From a bacterium (lineage in GTDB: Bacteria > Auribacterota > Tritonobacteria > UBA1439): a stretch of DNA of 64,000 bases. Location of the stretch: the NCBI GenBank assembly GCA_028716845.1, contig JAQUPF010000007.1, forward strand, positions 1 through 64,000. The letters run 5' to 3'. Below, in pieces: positions 16,372 through 23,116 of this stretch. The notes beneath the pieces are model-generated. The model did not search any database. It was not told where the DNA came from and saw only the letters and a list, made by a program, of their open reading frames with translations. Position 1 is the stretch's first letter. Each line of letters starts with the position of its first letter. A program made the translations under genes and the position numbers.

Positions 16372-17718
16372 ATGAGTGAGATTGTAATTGATCCAAGAGA
16401 ATTTATTATGCCTCCGTATATTGACTGTCCTAAGTGCGGCAAGCAATTCTTTGGGGTCTTGATGATTTGTCCTGATAAGTATTTTCGGCGCTGCAAGAAT
16501 TGTTTTTACCCTCGTCCGAATGAATCTGGCATTAGCTATCCATTGCCTACCCTGAAAAAGAAGGTCATTTACATCGATCAATTTGCAATCAGCAATATGA
16601 TGCTGGCGCTTAATCCAGCTTCCAAGGCATTCCGAAAGGGAAATGTCGATCTTTTTTGGTCAATCCTTTTTGAAAAGTTAGATAGGCTGTGCAAGTTGCA
16701 GCTTATCGTCTGTCCAGATTCGAGTTATCATGCCAATGAATCTCTTGTGTCGCCATTTTATGCTGCGCTAAAGCGCATGTATGAGCAATTATCCTATGGC
16801 GTCTCATTTTATGCCTCAACGGAGATTAAGCTTCTCCAGATACATGAACATTGCACTCATTGGGCATCTGGCGACGCAGGAAAATCCCTAGATTTGGATG
16901 TAACAAGAGTTGTGAGCGGCGAGATTCATGCATGGCAAGAGAAGATGTATTTTTCAGTGAACATGTCATACAGTGAAGAAGATGCGGATGAAGTCAGAAA
17001 GGCTCGTGAAAGAATACATGTTGGTCTAGCCCGTGTTTTTCATCGTTGGCAGTCTGAAAAAGACAGGACATTCGATGATTGGTTTAATGAGGAAGCTTCT
17101 GCCTTTGGACAAGTTACCCTGCAAATCTTCAGAGATGCTGTGATACGGAGAGCCCGAATCCAGGCGGGTCAGATTGAGATGACAAGGAACGATCTCTATC
17201 CTCCTTATGAAGCCAGCGTTATCTTTACTATTCAAGATGTTCTCAAGGAACATGGGGTCCAACCATCGGAAATATGGCCTAAAACCATTGAGTATTTAAC
17301 ATCTCTTTATCTCAGAGATATCCCTTTTGTAAAGATCTCAAGTATGCTTGTTGCTGCCATTGCACGTAAGGCGGCATCGGGGATGAGAAAGCCGCCCAAT
17401 CAAGGTATGAATAATGATATAGGCGTAATTTCCGTTCTATTGCCGTATTGCGATGCCATGTTTATAGATAATCAATGTTGCTCTTTATTAAAGGAGAGAC
17501 CGCTTTGCGAGAGAATTGCTTATAACACGGATATATTTTGTCAGAATGCAAAAGATGATTTTATTTCATACTTGGATAGGATTGAGAAATCGGCTTCCCT
17601 CGGACATTTTACAAAAGTGAAAGAAGTATACGGTGATAATTGGCCGAAGCCGTACCATGCGCTCTATGAAGGAACCAAAGATCAAACCAACAAGAAAGGA
17701 GGAACTTATGTCGACTAA
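16372..17718 (+). CDS. Zinc-ribbon protein with PIN-like domain
   Basis: 448 residues from ATG 16372. An N-terminal zinc ribbon (CPKC at 19-22, CKNC at 41-44) is followed by VIYIDQFAISNMM at about residue 65-77, which resembles the first acidic strand of PIN-like nucleases. Near the end NNDIGVISVLLPYCDAMFIDNQCC carries two aspartates and YNTDIFCQN follows, matching the distal PIN active-site strands. The 300-residue helical insertion between these parts is unusual. The likely function is nucleic-acid cleavage or sensing, inferred from motifs only. Fifth gene of the operon; its end overlaps the next gene by 11 bases. Confidence 0.55.
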   Translation: MSEIVIDPREFIMPPYIDCPKCGKQFFGVLMICPDKYFRRCKNCFYPRPNESGISYPLPTLKKKVIYIDQFAISNMMLALNPASKAFRKGNVDLFWSILFEKLDRLCKLQLIVCPDSSYHANESLVSPFYAALKRMYEQLSYGVSFYASTEIKLLQIHEHCTHWASGDAGKSLDLDVTRVVSGEIHAWQEKMYFSVNMSYSEEDADEVRKARERIHVGLARVFHRWQSEKDRTFDDWFNEEASAFGQVTLQIFRDAVIRRARIQAGQIEMTRNDLYPPYEASVIFTIQDVLKEHGVQPSEIWPKTIEYLTSLYLRDIPFVKISSMLVAAIARKAASGMRKPPNQGMNNDIGVISVLLPYCDAMFIDNQCCSLLKERPLCERIAYNTDIFCQNAKDDFISYLDRIEKSASLGHFTKVKEVYGDNWPKPYHALYEGTKDQTNKKGGTYVD

Positions 17719-18028
17719 GGCAACTCCGCCCAATGGGCATAGAAGGGTTTTGGAAAAATATGAGGCAATTTTGAGAGACCTAAGCAATGAAATCAATCAG
17801 CAACGAGAGTCCCTTGAGGCAGATAAGATTGAACGAGATATGTGGAAACTGTATCTGGCAACACAGAAGGCGCCTCCATGTTCACCTCAAACAGTGTATA
17901 CACCTATAGCGGATGAGGTGATTAGAAAAGCGGAAGTGGAAATAGCATCTAAAGAGCATGAACTTGCCTCTGTTTCATCGTTTGTAAGTTTCCTGAAGGA
18001 TTATTATCACAGAGAAGGATTACTATAG
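17708..18028 (+). CDS. Small coiled-coil protein, last gene of the low-GC operon
   Basis: 106 residues from ATG 17708, seven bases after a near-perfect AAGGAGG. Two charged helical stretches (VLEKYEAILRDLSNEINQQRESLEADKIERDMWKLY and a KAEVEIASKEHELASVSSFVSFL helix) look like a coiled coil split by a proline-rich bend. No known family. The overlap with the PIN-like gene and the strong Shine-Dalgarno argue for coupled synthesis, as expected for a partner or antitoxin of the upstream protein (inference). Confidence 0.6.
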   Translation: MSTKATPPNGHRRVLEKYEAILRDLSNEINQQRESLEADKIERDMWKLYLATQKAPPCSPQTVYTPIADEVIRKAEVEIASKEHELASVSSFVSFLKDYYHREGLL

Positions 18029-18057
18029 CCTATGAATTGACCATTATTACACGGTGG

Positions 18058-18136
18058 CCGTCCCGCACCGTATTGAAGGTTATCCTTAATACGTCAATAA
18101 TTGTCAACGCTCTGGGATATCCGTCATGCCCGCCAG
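18058..18136 (+). repeat. tRNA-3'-end-like repeat unit, copy C (type 1)
   Basis: CCGTCCCGCACCGT.TTGAAGG..CAATAATTGTCAACGCTCTGGGATATCCGTCATGCCCGCCAG. The last 16 bases match the tRNA-Asp end with two changes. A GAGCGCGG/CCGCGCTC hairpin follows at 18149-18170 without a T run. It is the right boundary of the low-GC operon. Confidence 0.7.
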
Positions 18137-18174
18137 ACTGATATCTCAGAGCGCGGGTAAAACCGCGCTCCGGG

Positions 18175-18635
18175 ATACATTTAGACGGGTCGTAAACAAG
18201 GGCTAAATCATCGCTCAGATGGTTTAGCCCTATTTTTATGCTCTCCTCCCCGAGGTCCGCCCGCACCAGCACCAGCCGCATGAGCTCCCGCTGCTCGTAG
18301 GGTTTTATCCTGTTGAAGCACTCGTCAAATTGCTTCAAGCCCTCCCTGAGCGCATCCTCGTCAATCGCCTTCCGCTCAATCCTTTCAATCTGCCTGTCCA
18401 TTCCGCTGAGCGACTTCTCGATCTCCTCGCGCTTCCGGCCGAGCTCGTCAAGCTCCTCCCTCACGAACACCATCCCCGGCCCGCTGTCCCCAGGCACGAG
18501 CCGCTCCATGATCACCCTTGCCTGCTGTTTCAGGCCTTCCAGCTCCCTCGCCTGGAAGCGCCGCCGCTTGTAAAGCTCCGGCAGCTCCACCTTCAACCGC
18601 TTGTTGTTCTCCTTTACGAGCGTCCTCGGGAACAA
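18175..18635 (-). pseudogene. C-terminal remnant of a serine recombinase
   Basis: The minus-strand frame (18030-18635) begins abruptly at the left end of the RAYT element. It reads KENNKRLKVELPELYKRR, EELDELGRKREEIEKSLSGMDRQIERIERK, FDECFNRIKPYEQRELMRLVLVRADLG: the coiled-coil and tail region of serine recombinases. The catalytic and DNA-binding domains are gone and are not found beyond the RAYT insertion. The last 40 codons run into repeat copy C. It may be the relic of an integrase of this region. Confidence 0.6.
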
Positions 18636-18638
18636 CCG

Positions 18639-19289
18639 GGGTCAGACCTCTACTATTGACTAAAATGCGGCAGGTGGTATGATTGCAGCATGGCACGGCC
18701 ATTGAGGATCGAATATCCGGGGGCATGGTACCACGTCAGCAGCCGCGGGAACGAGCGAGGGAGGATATTCGGGGACGACAAGGACAGGCTGCGGTTTCTA
18801 GAGGCATTAGAAGAGAGCATCGAGAAGTTCGAGGTGGAAGTGCATTGCTACGTACTGATGGGCAATCACTTCCACTTTCTGTTGAGGACGCTGAAGGCGA
18901 ACCTGAGCAGGTTCATGCAGCGGTTCAACACGGCCTACACGGCATACTACAATCTGCGGCACCGCCGTGCAGGGCATCTGTATCAGGGGAGGTTCAAGGC
19001 GATCGTGGTGGAGGCGGATGAGTGCCTGAAGGATCTGAGCCGGTATCTGCACCTGAACCCGGTGCGGCTGAAGAAGTACAAGGAGCTGACGGTCGAGGAG
19101 AAGGCGAGGATACTGAAAGCGTACAGGCGGAGCAGCCTGCCGGGGTATATAGGATCAGGGAAGCGGGATGAATTCGTGAAGTATGATGCGGTGTTGGACT
19201 ATGCGGAAACGCATGTTGAAGGACAGGAGATTATCGAGGCGGGTAGAGAAGATTCACAAACTCTTTAGTCAATAGTAGAGGTCTGACCC
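18639..19289 (+). mobile_element. RAYT-type element with 26-bp terminal inverted repeats
   Basis: GGGTCAGACCTCTACTATTGACTAAA at 18639-18664 is exactly repeated in inverse at 19264-19289, and AACAAC/GTTGTT continues the symmetry one step outward. The 651-bp unit carries only the Y1-family transposase. It interrupts the serine-recombinase remnant. Confidence 0.85.
18690..19268 (+). CDS. REP-associated tyrosine transposase (RAYT, Y1/HUH family)
   Basis: 192 residues. The N-terminal RPLRIEYPGAWYHVSSRGN is the hallmark opening of the Y1_Tnp RAYT group. The HUH motif is MGNH60-F-H62. The probable catalytic tyrosine lies in FMQRFNTAYTAYYN, and GHLYQGRFKAIVVE, LKDLSRYLHLNPVR are conserved. Length fits a complete short RAYT and the reading frame is intact, so it could be active. 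The stop codon sits inside the right inverted repeat. Confidence 0.9.
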   Translation: MARPLRIEYPGAWYHVSSRGNERGRIFGDDKDRLRFLEALEESIEKFEVEVHCYVLMGNHFHFLLRTLKANLSRFMQRFNTAYTAYYNLRHRRAGHLYQGRFKAIVVEADECLKDLSRYLHLNPVRLKKYKELTVEEKARILKAYRRSSLPGYIGSGKRDEFVKYDAVLDYAETHVEGQEIIEAGREDSQTL

Positions 19290-19341
19290 TGTTGTTTTTG
19301 GCGCTAACGAGTTATGAAAGAGGACATTTCTAACGAGCTTT

Positions 19342-19361
19342 GACAATCCTGGAAGATTGTC
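19342..19361 (+). promoter_or_regulatory. Dyad upstream of hicBA
   Basis: GACAATC-CTGGAA-GATTGTC, a perfect 7-bp dyad that includes TTGACA as a possible -35. It lies 48 bases before hicB and is a candidate operator. Confidence 0.4.
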
Positions 19362-19408
19362 TTGAGCGATATGTCACTTTAAGGCATACTAGTAATGGAG
19401 GTGAGCAT

Positions 19409-19618
19409 ATGACCTTCAAAACATTTACTGCTGTCCTTCATAAAGAAGCAGATATCTATGTCGCCGAATGCCCCGAAATCGGCACGGTAAGCCAGGGACA
19501 CAGCATCGAGGATGCAATCGCCAATCTCAAAGAAGCGACCGAGCTTTACCTCGAAGAATTCCCCCTTCCTGAGACGAGCCACCCCCTTGTGACCTCTTTC
19601 GAGGTTGCGCATGCCTAA
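19409..19618 (+). CDS. hicB: HicB-type antitoxin
   Basis: 69 residues from ATG 19409 after AATGGAGGTGAGCAT; the track start at 19340 adds an unlikely N-terminus. FTAVLHKEADIYVAECPEIGTVSQGHSIEDAIANLKEATELYLEE is the HicB partial RNase-H-like fold. There is no C-terminal DNA-binding domain, so regulation would need another factor. It overlaps hicA by eight bases; antitoxin-first order is common for this subtype. Confidence 0.88.
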   Translation: MTFKTFTAVLHKEADIYVAECPEIGTVSQGHSIEDAIANLKEATELYLEEFPLPETSHPLVTSFEVAHA

Positions 19619-19838
19619 ACTCCAGCGTGTTTCCGGCGGACAGGCTGTCCGCGCGCTGGAGCGTCTTGGTTTTATTCAGGCGAGACAGCGAGGTAGTCAC
19701 GTCGTTCTTAAGAAGAGGACACCGGAGGGCGATGTCGGTTGTGTGGTTCCCCTCCATAAGGAACTTGCGGTAGGTACCCTTCGTGGAATTCTCCGACAGG
19801 CAAAGATTGCGCCTGATGAATTCATGGAGAATCTCTAA
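19611..19838 (+). CDS. hicA: HicA-type mRNA interferase toxin
   Basis: 75 residues from ATG 19611, which overlaps the end of hicB. SGGQAVRALERLGFIQARQRGSHVVLKK holds the conserved GSH catalytic histidine of the dsRBD-like HicA fold, followed by VPLHKELAVGTLRGILRQAKI. It cleaves mRNA when not bound by HicB (family knowledge). Complete length. Repeat copy D begins immediately after the stop codon. Confidence 0.88.
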   Translation: MPKLQRVSGGQAVRALERLGFIQARQRGSHVVLKKRTPEGDVGCVVPLHKELAVGTLRGILRQAKIAPDEFMENL

Positions 19839-19846
19839 TCTCGGCT

Positions 19847-20006
19847 AAGGCATATCCTCCTGTGCCCGTCCCGCACCGTCTTGAAGGAAATCCTCAATTC
19901 GTCAATAATTGTCAACGCTCTGGGATATCTCCGCCAGAGGCGGACAGGCGTCATGCCCGCCAGAAATCCGGTGAGGGGGGAACATTCTCCCTCGCCGGAT
20001 TTTTTA
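19847..20006 (+). repeat. tRNA-3'-end-like repeat unit, copy D (type 1) with terminator hairpin
   Basis: GGCATATCCTCCTGTGCCCGTCCCGCACCGTC.. to GCGTCATGCCCGCCAG (ends 19963). A 21-base insertion TCCGCCAGAGGCGGACAGGCG breaks the GGATATCC part. The following hairpin AATCCGGTGAGGGGGGA..TCTCCCTCGCCGGATTTTTT is nearly the tRNA-Asp hairpin, now with a proper T run. Confidence 0.7.
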
Positions 20007-20017
20007 TATGGGGACTG

Positions 20018-20156
20018 GGCGAGAACCCGCAACGGGTGAGCTTGTGCTGAGCGAAGCCCCGAACGGAGTGAGGGGCGCAGTCGAAGCAAGCCCCGTCGGC
20101 CCCGCCAGCTATTTTTAGGGGGAGGACTTAATACTATTCAGGTTCCTCCCCCTATG
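20018..20156 (+). repeat. tRNA-3'-end-like repeat unit, copy E (type 2) with hairpin
   Basis: GGCGAGAACCCGC..GGGTGAGCTTGTGCTGAGCGAAGCCCCGAACGGAGTGAGGGGCGCAGTCGAAGCAA, then GCCCCGTCGGCCCCGCCAG (one change to tRNA-Asp). The hairpin AGGGGGAGGA/TCCTCCCCCT follows at 20117-20153. It is about 85 percent identical by eye to copy B at 13112. Confidence 0.7.
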
Positions 20157-20159
20157 TTT

Positions 20160-20904
20160 TTACGCCTGATGAAGAGACGATCGACGTCTTCCACGTGCAT
20201 GCTGACGTGGCTGATGGATTTTAGCCCCGCCTTTAAGGAAATTACGCAGGGAGTCGGACTCGCTCTTCACGCTGTCGAGAACTTTCCTTCGCCATTTCCT
20301 CGGGAAACTTGAAAATATCTCCCGCATTCTCGACCGCTGAAGCGCATTACCCAGGATGAATTCCCCAAGTTCCTTTGCAGCGAGAAGGTCACGCTCCTCC
20401 TTCTCTCGCCGTGCCCTCCTTCGTGCGATGATGAACTTGTGCATCACATAGGCGGCTGGTTCGGGAAGCCGGACCGTAACACCGCCGTGTTTCGTCTCCA
20501 TCGTGTGATCTCCCAGAACAGTCAGAAATCTCAGAGGCTGCGCATTGATTCCCAGTGTGTCGATCCTGATCGGCCGGTCCGTCCCCTTCCCCCGCTCAGT
20601 TACGAGGAACTCGACCTCCAGATCGGGATGCCCGAACTTTACGAGGCCCGACGGATACTGCCTGACAGGCTCAAATCCCAACCTGCCGAGGATTGACGGG
20701 ATGTCGGCCTTCGCCTTCGCGAGTTGGCGCCCGGGAATCAGGAAGTCAAGGTCCAGGGTACGCACGAGGGGTATCTCCGGGGCATCATTGAAATAAGCCC
20801 GGTAAATAGTGGCACCAGCTCCCGATGAGGACGAGATTCTCCAAGACGCCCGCCTTCTGAAACTCCTTGAGGACCTTGAAGAAAAGCTGGCGTTGCTCAC
20901 TCAT
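20160..20904 (-). pseudogene. NTP_transf_8-type nucleotidyltransferase with a frameshift
   Basis: The real start is ATG at 20904 (MSEQRQLFFKVLKEFQKAGVLENLVLIGSWC). The frame then breaks near 20803-20815, and the other frame continues IYRAYFNDAPEIPLVRTLDLDFLIPG. Together they give the GSW...DLDFL pattern of the GSU2403-like family (PF12281). One base gained or two lost in the stretch after TGG TGC would explain it. Downstream motifs (EVEFLVTERGKG, PAAYVMHKFIIARRR) are intact. The upstream partner gene overlaps its start by eight bases. The module resembles a toxin-antitoxin or defence pair; frameshift implies inactivation unless it is a sequencing error. Confidence 0.6.
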
Positions 20905-21202
20905 GCAGGGCCTTTTTCAGCTCTTTGAGGTTGGCCTGAGCTTTTTTAAAAAGCAATTCAAGCCGTCTCCGGGACTGTATCCTCTCCCTGAGTTCCGCTA
21001 CTTTCGCCGACTGGACTCCTCCGAGGTATTTGAAGACGACTTTTCCTTTGGCTCTGTAAGCCAGATACGCGTAGAGACGACCTTTCCTTGCTTTTTCTGA
21101 AATAGACCCCTTGGGGAGCTTATCTATCTCTAACCGGTATTTATGGCAGAGTTGTTCAAGCCGCTGCTGTTCTTCCTTCAATATCGGCCTTAGTGCACTC
21201 AT
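20897..21202 (-). CDS. Small partner of the NTP_transf_8 gene
   Basis: 101 residues, basic and helical: LCHKYRLEIDKLPKGSISEKARKGRLYAYLAYRAKGKVVFKYLGGVQSAKV, then a coiled-coil C-terminus (LELLFKKAQANLKELKKAL). Short proteins of this pattern regularly precede NTP_transf_8 genes, and here the two overlap by eight bases. Probable role is antitoxin or cofactor of the nucleotidyltransferase (inference from operon structure). Reading frame intact. Confidence 0.6.
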   Translation of the reverse strand: MSALRPILKEEQQRLEQLCHKYRLEIDKLPKGSISEKARKGRLYAYLAYRAKGKVVFKYLGGVQSAKVAELRERIQSRRRLELLFKKAQANLKELKKALHE

Positions 21203-21592
21203 TCTTTACCCCCGGCTGCCTAACATGTCGGAGAATATTCTACTTTGTTAGGCAACGCGCCGCAACACGAAGTTGCCTAACAGAAGTTACTCCCCCAGTC
21301 CGCGTAAGGCAACTGATGACTGATGTCCTGTACACCCGCCTTTTTCTCAGGCGGTAATTGCTATTTCCTCGGCACAGGCATATCCTCCTGTGCCCGTCCC
21401 TCACCGTTTTGAAGGATATCCTTAATACGTCAACAATTGTCAACGCTCTGGGATATCCGTCATGCCCGCCAGCTATTTCCGGGGGAGGACCTGTTGCTGT
21501 CAGGTTCTCCCCCTTTTTCATTCTGGGTGCACAGAATGCCGTTTGATAGGTGGTGGGGTGGTTACGCGGGTGGAGAGCGGCGTTGAAGCGAT
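21203..21592. repeat. Gene-free stretch with repeat unit copy F (type 1)
   Basis: 21247-21281 is a 10-bp stem GTTAGGCAAC/GTTGCCTAAC. 21372-21395 is GGCACAGG-CATATCCT-CCTGTGCC. 21394-21472 is the type 1 repeat ending CCGTCATGCCCGCCAG. 21481-21518 is a terminator GGGGGAGGACCTG..CAGGTTCTCCCCCTTTTT. It separates the NTP_transf_8 module from the HEPN/MNT module. Confidence 0.7.
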
Positions 21593-21997
21593 TCAGCCCA
21601 CATGCGCCGAGACCCACCGATAGAATCTCGAGGCCGCTTTGACAATCTCCTCCGCCTCGGCCTTACGCATGGGGCGCCGCTCATATTGAATCATGTGCTT
21701 CCTGCCGATGATCCTCGAAAGTATCTTGGATTTCTCCCGGGCATCGGGGATAGTGATGGAAGCCACAAGCCCGCACACATCCCTGTGATCCTCCGAGGCG
21801 GAGCGAACTCTCTTCTCATGCACGCATATGGCATCGGCGGAGGATATCGCGCATTGCAGGGCAAGCGTCCCGGCCGCATTGTAATTCCCCGAATTCAAGG
21901 CGGCCACCATCTGGGAGTGGTTGTCTCCTGCCTTTCTGAGATAATCACAGGCCGCTGACGCGTCCTCCTGTCTTACTCTATGTCTTTCTGCGTTCAC
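21593..21997 (-). CDS. HEPN-domain protein (toxin of MNT/HEPN pair)
   Basis: 134 residues from GTG 21997; the longer track frame runs through the partner gene. It is all helical with R65-SASED-H71, matching the RX4-6H ribonuclease motif of HEPN proteins, preceded by YNAAGTLALQCAISSADAICV and followed by SRIIGRKHMIQYERRPMRKAEAEEIVKAASRFYRWV. It overlaps the MNT gene by 20 bases. In HEPN/MNT pairs the HEPN protein is an RNase or is silenced by AMPylation from MNT (family knowledge). Confidence 0.75.
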   Translation of the reverse strand: MNAERHRVRQEDASAACDYLRKAGDNHSQMVAALNSGNYNAAGTLALQCAISSADAICVHEKRVRSASEDHRDVCGLVASITIPDAREKSKILSRIIGRKHMIQYERRPMRKAEAEEIVKAASRFYRWVSAHVG

Positions 21998-22628
21998 TGG
22001 AGTCGCCGCCTCCCGGATCCATGCCGTGCACGACAAGATATGACCGCATGAGGGTTTCCACAGGGGGAAGGCGCCTCTGCATTCTTCGCACAAATTCGGC
22101 CGATGTTTTGATGTACGGGTCGAGATGCACCCCAAAATAGCCGAGGAACTTAGGGCAGATCTCATCTGCAAAGCACCGCTCGATCCGCGCCCTCGTCCGC
22201 GCGTCTCCGACAATCACGGCGACGTCGCAGTCGCTCCCCGCGCGAGTTGCGCCGTTCACAATGCTTCCATACAGCATCAGCGACTCGACGGCCGAGAGAA
22301 GCTTGTGCTTTCTCAGCTCAGTGACCAGGTAACGAGCCATGTCGTCCCGCAGCGCCCTTTCCTTGCCGAATGCGGGCGCGAGAATGTCCCTCACCGTGCG
22401 ATGGCCGTGGTTGAGGCGGTATATATGCTGCCGACCGATGATCTGCCGCTCCACGATGCGCTCGTCCAGCAGTTCCTTCAATGCGCTGTGCGCGGCGGGG
22501 GCGCTGAGCCTTGCGCGCCGCGCCACCTCCCTCCCCGAAGCCATGTAATCCTTGGTCCGTGACGTGAAATGGCGGAGTATTTTGACCTTGGCCCTTGAGT
22601 CTAGAACACTATCCAACTTGTCGTTCAT
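21978..22628 (-). CDS. Nucleotidyltransferase (MNT) with N-terminal winged helix
   Basis: 216 residues. Residues about 10-75 are a winged helix (AKVKILRHF, REVARRARLSAPAAHSALKELLDERIVERQIIGRQHIYRL). Residues 118-140 hold the nucleotidyltransferase active site G121-S122 plus D133-x-D135 (LYGSIVNGATRAGSDCDVAVIV). The pairing with the overlapping HEPN gene makes it an MNT antitoxin. The fused DNA-binding domain would allow direct autoregulation; two direct repeats upstream of its start fit this. Confidence 0.8.
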   Translation of the reverse strand: MNDKLDSVLDSRAKVKILRHFTSRTKDYMASGREVARRARLSAPAAHSALKELLDERIVERQIIGRQHIYRLNHGHRTVRDILAPAFGKERALRDDMARYLVTELRKHKLLSAVESLMLYGSIVNGATRAGSDCDVAVIVGDARTRARIERCFADEICPKFLGYFGVHLDPYIKTSAEFVRRMQRRLPPVETLMRSYLVVHGMDPGGGDSSERRKT

Positions 22629-22635
22629 GGCAGTT

Positions 22636-22664
22636 CAAGTGTAATGTAATCCTTACAAGTGTAA
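22636..22664 (-). promoter_or_regulatory. Tandem direct repeats upstream of the MNT gene
   Basis: On the minus strand TTACACTTG occurs twice (22656-22664 and 22636-22644), exactly 20 bases apart, that is two helical turns, just before ATG 22628. This is a likely operator for the winged helix of the MNT protein. Confidence 0.5.
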
Positions 22665-22800
22665 AGTCTAGTTGACAATATCTCGGGGGTCAACAACAAT
22701 CTCAGCCGTATCGTTGCTATTGTCCTTCCAGGGCCATAATATCCCAAGGCTCGTCTTCCCCCATTTTTCCGCTCCGGGCAGCATCTGCCCTTACCCCTGG

Positions 22801-22937
22801 CACAGGCATATTCTCCGGCGCCCGTCCCTTACTGTTTTTAAGGATATCCTCAGTACATCTATGAATGTCAATGCTCCGGGATATCCGTCGTCCCCGCCAG
22901 CTATTTCCGGGGGAGGCCTGAACGGCCTCCCCTTTTT
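22801..22937 (+). repeat. tRNA-3'-end-like repeat unit, copy G (type 1) with terminator
   Basis: GGCACAGGCATATTCTCC.. through GGATATCCGTCGTCCCCGCCAG (ends 22900). The last 16 bases, CCGTCGTCCCCGCCAG, are identical to the tRNA-Asp 3' end. The terminator GGGGGAGGCC-TGAAC-GGCCTCCCC-TTTTT follows at 22909-22937. It is the right boundary of the array. Confidence 0.72.
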
Positions 22938-22996
22938 CATTGGGCGTTGAAAGATGCGTCATTTGAGGGCATGGTAATAGTTGTCGCGGGTGTTAT

Positions 22997-23040
22997 ATGA
23001 CCTCTAAGACTTTCACCGCGGTCCTGCACAAAGAGTCGGC
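22997..23040 (+). pseudogene. 5' fragment of a second hicB
   Basis: MTSKTFTAVLHKES matches the first 14 residues of the hicB at 19409 in 12 of 14 positions, then the frame leaves the family (APRRFCIP) and stops. No hicA follows. A decayed copy of the same module. Confidence 0.5.
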
Positions 23041-23116
23041 CCCGCGAAGATTTTGCATTCCGGTGACAATTGAGTGACAACCCCGCTCGGGAGGAATCGG
23101 ATAATACGCGCCGAGG

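Noticed and set aside
18030-18175. C-terminal codons of the recombinase frame
   Set aside because: They read through repeat copy C and its hairpin, not recombinase sequence.
21218-21281. GCCTAAC/GTTAGGC pairs resembling integron attC core sites
   Set aside because: The 7-base cores fit, but the spacing is too short for attC, only one set is present and no integron integrase is seen. Treated as a plain stem-loop.
13112-22937. CRISPR array
   Set aside because: Repeats are 80-140 bases, irregularly spaced by kilobases and lack short spacers.
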